Notes under the pieces: model-generated | Told to the model about the DNA's origin: nothing | Seen by the model: only the letters and a program-made list of their open reading frames with translations | Database searches by the model: none | Shown here: in pieces, positions 7,988 to 17,143 of the stretch | Layout: each line of letters opens with the position of its first letter | How positions within the stretch are numbered: the stretch's first letter is position 1 | Position numbers and translations under genes: made by a program | DNA from: Fusobacterium naviforme | GTDB taxonomy: Bacteria > Bacillota > Clostridia > Lachnospirales > Lachnospiraceae | Direction: 5' to 3' | Assembly: GCA_003014445.1 (NCBI GenBank) | Contig: PYGH01000001.1 | Location: 248,001 to 312,000, forward strand | Length of the DNA: 64,000 bases

Positions 7988-8383
7988 TCAGCGGACGCGT
8001 TCCATCGCTTCTATTAACTGATTCCAGCTATGCAGGGTTGCCAGCAGCAGCTTCTCGTGTTTCTTTACATTTTTGCGGTATTTGCGGAACTCACTCTGTA
8101 TGGATAAGAAGCGCTTTTTCTTAAAATAATCTGCCAGCTGCGGCAGAACCTGAAGGAGAATCTCTTCGATGTGTTCCATGCGGCTCTCGAAGTGTTCCGG
8201 ATCGGTAAGAAAAACGTACAGCGGCTTGTACCGGATCCAGCCTGTGCATGCGGAGAGAAAACGTGTCAGAGTCTTCGGGTTTGTAATTTCAATTGGGGCG
8301 AGATTGATCGGAAGAGCGCCTTCCAGAATCTGATGATAGTATCCGAAGCCATCGTGAAACGCGTACACAGGGATGCGCACCAC
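7988..8383 (-). CDS. Hypothetical protein, possibly 5'-truncated
   Basis: A 131-residue frame with no family I recognise. It begins at a GTG (VRIPVYAFHDGFGYY...) and ends in a basic, helical half (KKKRFLSIQSEFRKYRK). There is no ATG in the open frame, which extends upstream only to a TAA near 8430, and no convincing ribosome site. This suggests either an unusual start or a gene that has lost its 5' end. The neighbours (Ogt and a decarboxylase) say nothing about its role. Flanking sequence on the upstream side is AT-rich and non-coding. Confidence 0.4.
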   Translation of the reverse strand: MVRIPVYAFHDGFGYYHQILEGALPINLAPIEITNPKTLTRFLSACTGWIRYKPLYVFLTDPEHFESRMEHIEEILLQVLPQLADYFKKKRFLSIQSEFRKYRKNVKKHEKLLLATLHSWNQLIEAMERVR

Positions 8384-8627
8384 GCGACGATCCTTCAGGA
8401 GCGTGGACAGATAAGAGAAAATGATTGATTAACAGAATATAAAAGGAGACAAGTCGATTAATTTTGTAAAATTAGCTTTATTATAGACTAATTGCGAAAA
8501 TCAATCAGTTGTAAGAGCAATGGCTGTAAAATATTTTTTGCTTAAATGCTCATGAAAATTTCCAAAAAACTTTATAGTTTTATAAAACAAACCGTGCTAG
8601 TATTAAAAAGTCCTTCTGTGGGGTGAT
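8384..8627. other. AT-rich intergenic stretch
   Basis: No gene or convincing RNA element is visible between the hypothetical protein and the decarboxylase. The sequence holds A/T runs and short imperfect palindromes such as AATTTTGTAAAATT (8459-8472), but no U-tract hairpin or clear promoter pair. Confidence 0.4.
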
Positions 8628-10079
8628 TTACTGCCTGGGCGCGCCTCGCACCACAGCGATTTCCTCTATTCCATAGGAAAGGAATACGGGGATCTGCGCA
8701 TCAGTAATCACCTCTCCGCTCACAGCAATCGGAATGGCAGGCGGGCAGGATACAGTGGGCTGGGCGCATATTCTTCCGCTGCTGTGCCGCACATCGATGA
8801 GCTCCTGCGGCGCCAGCACTGCCTCCCGAATAGAGAGCGCCTGCTGCAGTGGAAGAAGCTGCGGCAGCAAGACAGAATCAGCTTCCCGCACAGCATGCCC
8901 CTCTTTTGCTTCGTGCTCAGCGTTCCAAAGTGCTGTGCTGCTTCGAAAGAGCTCTGCGATGCGCTGATAGTCGAGCGTGGCATTTTCCGGTGTGAACATA
9001 CAGACGAGGCAGCTTATATCGGCGAATTCAGGTTCGATCCGGTGCTGGCGAAAGAGCTCTGCGAGCGCCGGGCCGTTTCCTGGGCGGGTAGCGATCACAA
9101 GCTTCAGAGGCTCTGAGGGCAGGACGGGAATGCCGAGCATCGTGAGATAGCTCTTTAGGCCATTGACACGGCGCACACATTCCGCCAGCCGCTTCTTAAA
9201 GTGGTCGGCCAGACAGGCGTTGCAGAGATCCAGAGACTGAAGAATCAGGTAGGAGGGGCTGGTCGAGCCAAAGAGCGCCATCGCCTGGCGCGCGCCTGCT
9301 CCGAGCTCCGCTGCGGCGCGTCGGCTGAGGTGAAGATACGCGCCTCCGGTCAGCACGGGCAGTGTCTTGTGCGCAGAGTCGCAGCACATATAGGCCCCGA
9401 GATCCAGCGGATGCTGCGGTGTGTCAAGAAAATGCAGATACGCGCCGTGCGCATTATCCACGAGCACAGGAATGGAATCTTCGCCACAAATTGCATTGAC
9501 TGCGTCTGTGATTCCACGTATGTCCGCGACTGCGCCGAGATAATCCGGGCTGGTCAGATAGACTGCGGCGGGCTGGCGCGGGAGCTTTCGGAGAGCATCG
9601 GCGATCTGTGCCGGGGCGGGGTGACAGCTGCAGATGGAGGCGGGACCGGCTGCATCGTTATCTTTGCAGGGTTCGGGATAAATCCATGCGACTTCGCAGT
9701 CCAGCATGGCGCAGGCATAGAGAAAGCTCTTGTGGACATTTCTCGCTGCGAGGATCAGCGGTCGCTCTGCAGAGCGGGAGACACAGCTTGCGCCTCGCAG
9801 TGCCTGCCGCTGGAGCGCCAGAAAGAGCATGGCGCGGATTGAGAGACTGGAGCCCTCTGTGGAGTAGAGCGTCAGGCCGCTGCCAAAGAGACGCGCAGCA
9901 TTCTGCTGGCTCTCTCCGATGATGCCCTGCGCCTCCGAAAGTACGTCCGCACCGGGGATCTCGGTGATATCCCGCTGCTCAATCAGCAGGGGGCCGTGCC
10001 CCTTGTGTCCGGGCATGTGCAGACGCGAGCTCCTGCGGGAGATATACTCGGAGACAAAATCGTAGATTGGTGTATTCAT
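8628..10079 (-). CDS. Orn/Lys/Arg decarboxylase-family protein (YaaO/SpeA-type)
   Basis: A 483-residue fold-type I PLP enzyme related to Gram-positive arginine/lysine decarboxylases. The start has the SRLHMPGHKGHG signature, followed by the DVLSEAQGII and TEGSSLSIRA segments. The lysine for PLP is in DSAHKTLPVLTGGAYLH, preceded by VDNAHGAYLHF with the PLP-contacting Asp and His. The C-terminal domain is shorter and less conserved. Likely role: arginine or lysine decarboxylation to polyamine precursors in the cytoplasm; the substrate is not determined. CAGGAGAAG precedes the ATG. Confidence 0.83.
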   Translation of the reverse strand: MNTPIYDFVSEYISRRSSRLHMPGHKGHGPLLIEQRDITEIPGADVLSEAQGIIGESQQNAARLFGSGLTLYSTEGSSLSIRAMLFLALQRQALRGASCVSRSAERPLILAARNVHKSFLYACAMLDCEVAWIYPEPCKDNDAAGPASICSCHPAPAQIADALRKLPRQPAAVYLTSPDYLGAVADIRGITDAVNAICGEDSIPVLVDNAHGAYLHFLDTPQHPLDLGAYMCCDSAHKTLPVLTGGAYLHLSRRAAAELGAGARQAMALFGSTSPSYLILQSLDLCNACLADHFKKRLAECVRRVNGLKSYLTMLGIPVLPSEPLKLVIATRPGNGPALAELFRQHRIEPEFADISCLVCMFTPENATLDYQRIAELFRSSTALWNAEHEAKEGHAVREADSVLLPQLLPLQQALSIREAVLAPQELIDVRHSSGRICAQPTVSCPPAIPIAVSGEVITDAQIPVFLSYGIEEIAVVRGAPRQ

Positions 10080-10152
10080 GGCTTCTCCTGTTCCTGTTCT
10101 GAAGCAGTGATTGTGGCGGGTAATGTTGGCAAAGCGCGGCGGGAGGGAGCTG

Positions 10153-11439
10153 CTAGGTGTTCTTAAGCGTCTCGCCTTCTGATTCTGTGCCCCGGGTCAC
10201 AGTGCCTGCGCCGTAGCGGGAATTCAGCTTCTGCATCATCTCGGAGAGACAGGCATCACGGCGGCCTCTGGCCTGTTGCTGTGCGTGTTTTTCTGCCCAG
10301 TCGAAGAGAGAGAGCTGCTCATACGCGCTGTGATCCAGATTCTGCGCGCTCACTCCGACAAGGCGTATGCGGTCTCCCTGCCGGAACAGGCCGTTTTCCG
10401 AGAGCAGAAGCTCCTTCATCAGGAGCTCTGCGGTGGAGCGTATGAGAGGAGCCTCATTGCAGGAGCGCTCGAGTGTGGTCTGTCGGGAATGGCGGTGAAA
10501 GCTGTTGGTCTTCACCATCACACCGACGGTGAAGGCGCGGACTTCATCTCTCTGCATCCGCTTAGCGACGCTGTCTGAGAGCTTTTGCAGCAGTGGAGGC
10601 AGGAGCTTTTCATAGTTGTCGGGACCGATATCCTCCGCTGTGGTCTGTTCATTGGAGTAGCTTTTTGCGGCTTCCCGCGCAGTGCGCACCGGAGAATTGC
10701 TGATGCCGTTTGCGCTTCTCAGCAGATGCGCGCCTGCTTTCGCCCCGAGTATGGAGCGGAGAACGCGGGGAGAGCTGTGAGCGGCGTCGCCTATCGTCCG
10801 GATGCCGAAGGAGCTCAGCGCATCGGCGCTGGAGCGGCCGCAGCCGTGCAGACTGCCGATGGGAAGCGGCCACAGCTTTTCCGGAATTTCCCAGGGCCAG
10901 AGTGTGTGGAGCTTATCCGGCTTCTCAAAGTCGCTCGCCATTTTTGCGAGCAGCTTGTTGGTGGAGATGCCGATATTGACCGTGAAGCCGAGCTGGGTGC
11001 GGATCTCATTTCGGATTGCGTCTGCGCGCTTTCGTATTTCCTGAAGCTGGGCAGGAGAGCTCTCACTGTCCGGAAAGTCGGCGCTCATATCCAGAAAGGC
11101 TTCGTCTATGGAGACCTGTTCCACGGCATCCGAGTAGCTCTGAAGGATTCGGATAAACGCCTGTGAATACTGACGATAGGTCTGAAAATCGCTCTTTACC
11201 AGCACGAGAGAGGGACATTTTCCGAGCGCGGAGACCACGGGCTCCCCGGTGTGGATGCCAAGCTTTTTTGCGGGGAGGGATTTTGCGGTGATCACACCGT
11301 GGCGGGTTTTGATATCTCCGCCGACCGCAGACGGAATGGTTCTCAGATCGACAGCCGTCGGCTCCTCTTTCAGGCGTTTTACGGCACTCCAGGAGAGAAA
11401 GGCAGAATTTACATCGACATGAAAGATACAGCGATCCAT
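10153..11439 (-). CDS. dinB: DNA polymerase IV (Y-family, DinB)
   Basis: Low-fidelity translesion polymerase. The 428-residue protein opens with the Y-family catalytic block IFHVDVNSAFLSW (first metal Asp) and has VSIDEAFLDM carrying the second Asp-Glu pair. A helix-hairpin-helix-like segment (PIGSLHGCGRSSADAL) and the little-finger domain follow. The active site reads VDVNSAF rather than the common MDCFFAAVE, a variant seen in Clostridia. It ends with a short Ser/Glu-rich tail; no canonical beta-clamp peptide QLxLF is obvious, although EQLSLFDW near residue 380 fits one. GAGGAGGAAA precedes the ATG. Confidence 0.9.
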   Translation of the reverse strand: MDRCIFHVDVNSAFLSWSAVKRLKEEPTAVDLRTIPSAVGGDIKTRHGVITAKSLPAKKLGIHTGEPVVSALGKCPSLVLVKSDFQTYRQYSQAFIRILQSYSDAVEQVSIDEAFLDMSADFPDSESSPAQLQEIRKRADAIRNEIRTQLGFTVNIGISTNKLLAKMASDFEKPDKLHTLWPWEIPEKLWPLPIGSLHGCGRSSADALSSFGIRTIGDAAHSSPRVLRSILGAKAGAHLLRSANGISNSPVRTAREAAKSYSNEQTTAEDIGPDNYEKLLPPLLQKLSDSVAKRMQRDEVRAFTVGVMVKTNSFHRHSRQTTLERSCNEAPLIRSTAELLMKELLLSENGLFRQGDRIRLVGVSAQNLDHSAYEQLSLFDWAEKHAQQQARGRRDACLSEMMQKLNSRYGAGTVTRGTESEGETLKNT

Positions 11440-11652
11440 AGTTTCCTCCTCTCTGCAGCTGTAGTGAAGCTTTAATCTGTGTTTTCTACAGTATAGGCCG
11501 CGCAGCCTTCAGCGGCAAGAGCTTGTGGGAACGAGAAGAGAGGCTGTGCCGTGGCGAGCACTGACAGACGGGGACTGATGGCATGCAGGTGGGCAGATGG
11601 AATGCGGATGACCGGTGTGTGAAGAAAGAAAAGGTTGAAAGGAGATCGCAGG

Positions 11653-12123
11653 ATGGAGCAACATGGCCTGAAGCGCAGAGCGGCAGCTGAGAGAGAGCAG
11701 CCCGGGGAGCGGGTATATTGCTGGGAGCATAAGATTCAGTATTATGAGACAGATCAGATGCAGATTGCGCATCATTCGAACTATATTCGCTGGTTTGAGG
11801 AGGCGAGAACCAGTGCACTGGAAGAGGCAGGCTTTGGCTACGCGGAGATGGAGGCCGCGGGAATCATCTCCCCCGTGCTGACGGTCAGCGCAGAGTATGT
11901 GCAGATGTCCCGCTTCCCGGAGACCCTGCTGGTGGAGACGCGCGTGCGCTCCTACAATGGCATACGGCTCTGCATACACTATGAGGTACGGGAGAGGCAG
12001 AGCGGCGAGCTGCGCTGCGTCGGGGAGAGCAGTCACTGCTTCCTCAGAGCAGCAGATCATCGACCGGTATCACTCAAACACTTCAGCTCTGAGATCCATC
12101 AGCGGCTGTGTGCTATGAAATAA
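11653..12123 (+). CDS. Acyl-CoA thioesterase, hot-dog fold (YbgC/FadM type)
   Basis: A 156-residue single hot-dog-fold protein. The motif IQYYETDQMQIAHHSNYIRW carries the family's catalytic Asp and the conserved H-x-x-Y-x-x-W/F. Such enzymes hydrolyse acyl-CoA or acyl-ACP thioesters; the substrate is open. The ATG at 11653 is chosen because AAGGAG lies 8 bases upstream, whereas the in-frame TTG at 11635 would put that site inside the gene. The first 25 residues are non-conserved and charged. It is followed 34 bases later by a lipoprotein gene. Confidence 0.83.
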   Translation: MEQHGLKRRAAAEREQPGERVYCWEHKIQYYETDQMQIAHHSNYIRWFEEARTSALEEAGFGYAEMEAAGIISPVLTVSAEYVQMSRFPETLLVETRVRSYNGIRLCIHYEVRERQSGELRCVGESSHCFLRAADHRPVSLKHFSSEIHQRLCAMK

Positions 12124-12157
12124 AAGATATTAAAACAGGTAGAAGGAGAAATTGTTT

Positions 12158-12877
12158 ATGAGAAAGATGTACTATGTATTGTTGCTTGCAACGGCGACTG
12201 CCCTGATGTCAGGCTGCGCACAGAAGCAGACAGCACCGGAGACGGCAGCGAGTGAGGCTGCAAAAGCTGCGGAGACTGTGGAAGCTACGGAGGCTGCAGA
12301 GACAGCAGAGCTGCCGGGCGAGACTGTTTGCATCGATGATGAGGCTCTGGCTTTCTGTGTAGCGCAGCCCGGCGTGATCACCGCAATTGACGCAAAGAGC
12401 GGGGCAATCAGCATCAGGGGAATGCTTGCGGGCAGCGGGACAGAGCAGGAGCTGATTCTGAATACGGATGCAAAGACGGCGTTCTATGATATTGCTGCGG
12501 GTAAGAAGGCAGAGCTCTCTGCGCTGAAGGTCGGGGATGAGATTCAGTCCATGGTATCGACAGCCTTTGCGAGCAGCCTGCCGCCGCAGACCTTTGCCTA
12601 TGCAGTTTTTCTGAATGTGGGTGAGGAGCTTATTCCGGAGTATGCGGAGCTTGCGTCTGTGCAAAAGGACGGAGAGAAGCTGGTGCTGACAGATTCCTCA
12701 CAGCTCAGATGGGTGATCTCTGCGGATACAGAGCTGAGACGCCTGAGCGACGGCGAGCAGCTGAAAGGCGAGGAGCTGAAGGAGGGCGTTTGCTGCCTGA
12801 TCTGGCCGGCACTTGAAGCTGTGAGTGAGAATCCGGACGCCGGACTTGCGACAGAAAAGCTTGTGCTGATCGACTAA
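12158..12877 (+). CDS. Secreted lipoprotein of unknown function
   Basis: A 239-residue protein with a lipoprotein signal peptide: basic MRKMYYV, a hydrophobic core, and lipobox ALMSGC, so Cys20 would be lipidated and the protein anchored outside the membrane. After an Ala/Glu/Thr-rich linker (about 22-52) comes a globular region of alternating beta strands. I do not recognise its family. The ATG at 12158 fits AGAAGGAGAA with 9-base spacing; the TTG at 12152 is too close to that site. Confidence 0.7.
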   Translation: MRKMYYVLLLATATALMSGCAQKQTAPETAASEAAKAAETVEATEAAETAELPGETVCIDDEALAFCVAQPGVITAIDAKSGAISIRGMLAGSGTEQELILNTDAKTAFYDIAAGKKAELSALKVGDEIQSMVSTAFASSLPPQTFAYAVFLNVGEELIPEYAELASVQKDGEKLVLTDSSQLRWVISADTELRRLSDGEQLKGEELKEGVCCLIWPALEAVSENPDAGLATEKLVLID

Positions 12878-12909
12878 TATTAAATCTTTTTCAAAGGCAG
12901 GGTAAAGAG

Positions 12910-13953
12910 ATGCTGAAAAACTATATCAGTGCAATGGAGCAGTGGCAGGGCAGAATTGACAGCAATGAGGACTACGATGCATTTCGCTGGCATCAGTGGG
13001 TACAGCCACTGGATCTGAACGCGAATCTGGCCCGCTTTGAGGGCGCGCAGGGTTTTGCATTTATCGGATTCTGCTGTGATCTTGGCGTGCGGAGGAATAA
13101 GGGACGCGCCGGGGCGGCACTGGCGCCGAATCTCGTGCGGAGGCGCATGGCGAATCTGCCCTGTACCTTTGCGCAGGAGGTGAAGCTCTATGACGCGGGA
13201 AATATTATCACGGACGGCATCGAGCTGGAGGAAGCGCAGGCCCTGCTTGGCGAGGCGGTGGAGCAGATTTTGGGCTTAGGGCTCTTTCCCATCGTTCTGG
13301 GCGGCGGGCATGAGACGACCTTCGGGCATTATCAGGGTCAGCTATCACATCTTGAAAAAGAGCTGGAGGCGAGAGGCTCAAAGCACAAGCCGGATATGGG
13401 AATTGTAAATTTTGATGCGCATTTTGATATGCGCCCCTATGATCAAGGCTGCTCCTCGGGATCCATGTTTCGTCAGATCGCCGATCTCTGCGAGGAGCGA
13501 GGGCTGCCCTTTGGCTATATGCCGCTTGGTATTCAGCGTCACAGTAACACAGTGAATCTCTTTAAAACAGCGGAGGAGCGGGGAGTCAATTATGTGCTGG
13601 CGCGTATGCTTCAGTACGGCTCCAGCGCGGAGGTATATGGACATATTGATGACTTCATGTACAGGCATGAGAATGTCTATATCACCATATGCACTGATGT
13701 TTTCTCTGCAGCCTTCGCGCCCGGCGTCAGTGCAACGCAGGCGCTGGGTCTGGATCCGGAGATCGTGATTCCGATCATCAAACATATACTCCGCACACGC
13801 AAGGTGCGCGGTTTCGATATATGTGAAATCGCGCCGCGCTTCGACAAGGACGATACGACTGCCAGTCTCGGTGCGGTTCTGGTCTTCGCAGTGGTCAGCA
13901 CGATCTGTGCCATGCAGGGGCTGAGCATCGATGTGGGAGCAGATTTCTTCTAA
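12910..13953 (+). CDS. hutG: Formimidoylglutamase (arginase/agmatinase family)
   Basis: Binuclear Mn hydrolase family that includes formimidoylglutamase, arginase and agmatinase; the 347-residue length and the APGVSA segment favour HutG, which splits N-formimino-glutamate in histidine breakdown. Metal motifs visible are GGGHET (first His), NFDAHFDMR (D-x-H-x-D) and TICTDVFSAAFAPGVS, the counterpart of S-x-D-x-D-x-x-D. In the last motif the first Asp is Cys, which I believe also occurs in some HutG-type members. No other hut genes are in the window, so the pathway assignment is moderate. Confidence 0.75.
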   Translation: MLKNYISAMEQWQGRIDSNEDYDAFRWHQWVQPLDLNANLARFEGAQGFAFIGFCCDLGVRRNKGRAGAALAPNLVRRRMANLPCTFAQEVKLYDAGNIITDGIELEEAQALLGEAVEQILGLGLFPIVLGGGHETTFGHYQGQLSHLEKELEARGSKHKPDMGIVNFDAHFDMRPYDQGCSSGSMFRQIADLCEERGLPFGYMPLGIQRHSNTVNLFKTAEERGVNYVLARMLQYGSSAEVYGHIDDFMYRHENVYITICTDVFSAAFAPGVSATQALGLDPEIVIPIIKHILRTRKVRGFDICEIAPRFDKDDTTASLGAVLVFAVVSTICAMQGLSIDVGADFF

Positions 13954-13976
13954 AAGTAAAATATAAAATTACACAG

Positions 13977-14014
13977 CCTCGCGTGCGGAATATATTCCCG
14001 TGCGCGAGGTTTTC
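13977..14014 (+). terminator. Terminator after the formimidoylglutamase gene
   Basis: CCTCGCG (13977-13983) pairs with CGCGAGG (14003-14009). Inside is a second palindrome GGAATATATTCC, and the stem is followed by TTTTCTGCT. It sits 24 bases after the stop codon. The T-rich stretch also leads into TATACT at about 14018, a possible -10 for brnQ. Confidence 0.65.
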
Positions 14015-14080
14015 TGCTATACTTAAACGAAATATCCAAAATTGCAGCAAGTAAACGAAGAAAACGGAAGTGTGAAGACT

Positions 14081-15475
14081 ATGAAACAGAAATTGTCCAT
14101 GCGAAGCTACATCTTTTTGAGTTCCATGCTCTTTGGAATGTTCTTTGGTGCAGGGAATCTGATCTTTCCGATCCATATGGGACAGCTGGCGGGAAGAAGC
14201 TTTGGCGCTGCCACGGTAGGTTTCTGTATCACGGGCGTAGGGCTCCCGCTGCTTGGCATTGTCGCGATGGGGGTCTCCCGCAGCGAGGGTCTGTTTGATC
14301 TGGGCATGAAGGTCGGAAAGGGCTTCAGCTATTTCTTCACCTGTGCGCTCTATCTGACGATAGGGCCGCTGTTTGCGATCCCCAGAACTGCGACGGTCTC
14401 TTTTCAGGTGGGTATATTACCCTATGTTCCGGAAGCACAGCGGACACTGGGGCTCTTTGTGTTCTCACTGCTTTTCTTCGCTGTGGTACTTTTCTTTTCT
14501 CTGAGACCATCCGGCATCATGACCTGGATCGGCAAGATCCTGAATCCGATCTTTCTGTTCCTTCTTGGTATACTCATCATTGCTGTATTTGTCCGGCCTA
14601 TGGGGCCGGTCTCTGCGGTTGAGCCGTCGGAGGCCTATCTGCAGCACGGCTTTACGACAGGCTTGCTGGAGGGCTATAACACAATGGATGCACTGGCCTC
14701 CCTGGCTTTCGGCATTATCCTGATCACAGAGATCCGGAAGCTCGGCGTCACAGAGCCCGCGGGAATCTCACTCAGCACGCTGAAGTCCGGCACACTGGCC
14801 GTTGCGCTGATGGCCCTGATCTATGGATCTCTGACCTATGCGGGCGCCCAGTCCGGCAATGTGATGGCTGCCGCAGAGGACGGGGGCATTGCCTTCCATG
14901 AAATTGCGGATTACTATTTTGGCAGCTTTGGTTCGGTGCTGCTTGGCGTCACGATCACCTTTGCCTGCTTAAAGACAGCGGTTGGACTGGTGACTTCCTG
15001 TGCCACAACCTTTGAAGAGATGTTCCCGAAACTGGCTTCCTATCGGAGCTATGCGATCGGTTTTGCGCTCTTCTCTTTTGGGTTGGCAAATGTCGGGCTG
15101 AGCCGCATCATCAGCCTCTCCATTCCGGTGCTGGTCTTTCTCTACCCGCTGACCATTATGCTCATCTTCCTCTGTATCATCGGCGGGAGCTTTCACTACA
15201 GCAGAACTGTATTTTGCTGGACCATCGGCTTTACTACGGTGGCGGCAGTGTTTGAGTTTGTTCGCGCCCTTCCGGAGAGCCTTCTCGGCAGAGCGGCAGC
15301 ATTTACCGCTTCTCTTCCCACAGTGTTGCAGGCTCCGGGACTTTTCTTTGGTACGCTGAAGCAGCTGTATGAGGCGCTTCCGCTGGCCTCCGTCGGCATG
15401 GGCTGGGCGCTTCCGGCAGTCGCGGGATTTGCGGCAGGACTTCTGGCAATGGCAGCGGGAAAGCGTGTGCAGTGA
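14081..15475 (+). CDS. brnQ: Branched-chain amino acid transport carrier BrnQ
   Basis: A cation-coupled symporter for leucine, isoleucine and valine of about 464 residues with around 12 membrane segments. Diagnostic pieces are MFFGAGNLIFPIHMGQ in the first helix, TIGPLFAIPRTATVSFQVG and YNTMDALASLAFGIIL, all LIVCS-family signatures. The ATG at 14081 follows GGAAG at 10 bases; the frame is open further upstream but with weaker start options (TTG 14042, GTG 14072). The gene has its own putative promoter after the hutG terminator. Confidence 0.9.
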   Translation: MKQKLSMRSYIFLSSMLFGMFFGAGNLIFPIHMGQLAGRSFGAATVGFCITGVGLPLLGIVAMGVSRSEGLFDLGMKVGKGFSYFFTCALYLTIGPLFAIPRTATVSFQVGILPYVPEAQRTLGLFVFSLLFFAVVLFFSLRPSGIMTWIGKILNPIFLFLLGILIIAVFVRPMGPVSAVEPSEAYLQHGFTTGLLEGYNTMDALASLAFGIILITEIRKLGVTEPAGISLSTLKSGTLAVALMALIYGSLTYAGAQSGNVMAAAEDGGIAFHEIADYYFGSFGSVLLGVTITFACLKTAVGLVTSCATTFEEMFPKLASYRSYAIGFALFSFGLANVGLSRIISLSIPVLVFLYPLTIMLIFLCIIGGSFHYSRTVFCWTIGFTTVAAVFEFVRALPESLLGRAAAFTASLPTVLQAPGLFFGTLKQLYEALPLASVGMGWALPAVAGFAAGLLAMAAGKRVQ

Positions 15476-15515
15476 GGCAGTGTACTGATTGGATGAAGGC
15501 AGAGGAGGGGGAGGC

Positions 15516-16277
15516 ATGATCCGCGCATTTTTCTGTATTTCTGAAATTGTTCTGTTTCTCGTTCTGGGGCTGCCGCTTCTCGGCGTGCTCTGGATATGGA
15601 AGCAGTTTGACTCGAAGCGGGCTTCAGAACTTGGCCAACGCTGCGGCGCGGGAGCCCTCCGGCTCATCACAAGGACTGCTCTGGGCAGAGAAAAGCTTAC
15701 AGTGCGCGGGCTGGAGCATATTCCGGAGGAGGGCGGTGTGCTCTTTGTGAGCAATCACCGCAGCTTTTTCGATATCATCACTTCCTATCCGGTGCTGCCG
15801 AAGCAGACAGGCTTTATCGCCAAGGACGGTCTATGGAAGGTTCCCTCGCTGCGGCGCTGGATGCAGCTTCTGAACTGCCAGTTTCTGAATCGCAGAGATA
15901 TCCGTCAGGGAGTGGAGGTTATCAAGCGGGCCGCGGAACTCACAGAGAAGGGAACCTCTGTCTGGATCTGTCCGGAGGGAACCAGAAATCCAAATCCGGA
16001 CAACACGACTCTGCTGGACTTTCACGAGGCGAGCTTCAAGATTGCGGAGCGCAGCGGCTGTCCCATCGTTCCGGTGGCCTTCTATGGGACGGATCGTCTC
16101 TGGGAGGCTCAGTTTCCGAAGGTACGTCCATATCCGGTCACAATTGAATTTGGTGAGGCCTTCACTGTGAAGGAGCTCGGGCCGGAGTGGAAGAAAAAGA
16201 CAGGTGCCTACACTGCGGCGCGTATCAGAGAGATGCTCGTGCAGGAGGAGGCGAGAAGGCTTCATGGAGGCACATAA
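15516..16277 (+). CDS. plsC: 1-acyl-sn-glycerol-3-phosphate acyltransferase
   Basis: Makes phosphatidic acid from lysophosphatidic acid at the cytoplasmic membrane face. The 253-residue protein has one N-terminal membrane segment, then the acyltransferase blocks VSNHRSFFDI (HX4D, catalytic His and Asp) and CPEGTRN (substrate binding), and a PIVPVAFYG block. GAGGGGGAGG immediately precedes the ATG at 15516. The stop is 2 bases before the prephenate dehydratase ATG, so the two are probably translated from one message. Confidence 0.9.
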   Translation: MIRAFFCISEIVLFLVLGLPLLGVLWIWKQFDSKRASELGQRCGAGALRLITRTALGREKLTVRGLEHIPEEGGVLFVSNHRSFFDIITSYPVLPKQTGFIAKDGLWKVPSLRRWMQLLNCQFLNRRDIRQGVEVIKRAAELTEKGTSVWICPEGTRNPNPDNTTLLDFHEASFKIAERSGCPIVPVAFYGTDRLWEAQFPKVRPYPVTIEFGEAFTVKELGPEWKKKTGAYTAARIREMLVQEEARRLHGGT

Positions 16278-16279
16278 TC

Positions 16280-17131
16280 ATGTACAGGGGCTTTCGCGCG
16301 GTCACAGAGCTTCCGGCAGCACATCGCGTCGCGTATCAGGGCGTGGAGGGCGCTTACGGCAATCTGGCCGCGCTTCATTATTTTGGAGAGAACAGAGGCA
16401 TCCGCTTTTTGCATCTGCCGTGCTTTGAGGAGACCGTAAATGCAGTGGAGGCGGGGCATGCGGATTACGCGGTGCTTCCGATTGAGAATTCCACTGCGGG
16501 CTCCGTCACGGATACCTATGATCTGCTGATGCATCATTCGCTCTCAATTGTGGGGGAATGCTTTCTTCCGGTTACGCACAGCCTGCTCACGCTTCCGGGA
16601 GTGAGAGAGGAGGAGCTGCGGCGCGTCTATTCCCATCCGCAGGGGCTCATGCAGTGTGCAGATTTTTTTAGGATGCATCCGGAACTGGAGGGGATCAGCT
16701 GTTCCAATACTGCAGTTGCGGCACAGAAGGTGCGCGATGATGCGGACCGGACGCAGGCTGCGATCGCCTCAGCTTACGCAGGAGCGCTTTATGGACTGAC
16801 CCCGCTGATCGAGCGCGTCAACCGCTTTTCGGAGAACACCACACGTTTTGTGATATTGGGGAGAGAGAGGCTGTACCGCCGGGATGCGAGGAAGCTCAGC
16901 CTTGTTCTGGAGACTGCGCACGAGGCCGGTGCGCTCTATCACATTCTTGGATATTTCTACAGAAATCGTGTGAATCTGTTGCGGCTGGAATCGCGGCCTG
17001 TTCCTGAAGTGAGCTGGGAGTATCGCTTTTTTATGGATATTGAGGGAAACCTCGGACAGCCCGCGGTGCTTGAGGCGCTGCAGGCGGTTGCAGCCAAGGC
17101 GCGGGGATTCCGGGTGCTGGGCTGCTGCTAG
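16280..17131 (+). CDS. pheA: Prephenate dehydratase with ACT domain
   Basis: Converts prephenate to phenylpyruvate in phenylalanine synthesis. The 283-residue protein has the PDT domain opening with VAYQGVEGAYGNLAAL, VLPIENSTAGSV and the catalytic ENTTRFVIL segment. The C-terminal ACT domain carries the LESRPV motif used for phenylalanine feedback. No chorismate mutase domain is present. The ATG at 16280 is preferred because GGAGG (16266-16270) lies 9 bases before it, although the frame is open 93 bases further into plsC. Confidence 0.92.
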   Translation: MYRGFRAVTELPAAHRVAYQGVEGAYGNLAALHYFGENRGIRFLHLPCFEETVNAVEAGHADYAVLPIENSTAGSVTDTYDLLMHHSLSIVGECFLPVTHSLLTLPGVREEELRRVYSHPQGLMQCADFFRMHPELEGISCSNTAVAAQKVRDDADRTQAAIASAYAGALYGLTPLIERVNRFSENTTRFVILGRERLYRRDARKLSLVLETAHEAGALYHILGYFYRNRVNLLRLESRPVPEVSWEYRFFMDIEGNLGQPAVLEALQAVAAKARGFRVLGCC

Positions 17132-17143
17132 AGAGGGGCACAG

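Noticed and set aside
8384-8627. Possible TGTAAG-type repeat before the decarboxylase gene region
   Set aside because: TGTAAG and TGTAAA occur there but with 15-base rather than 11-base spacing and in an unrelated context.
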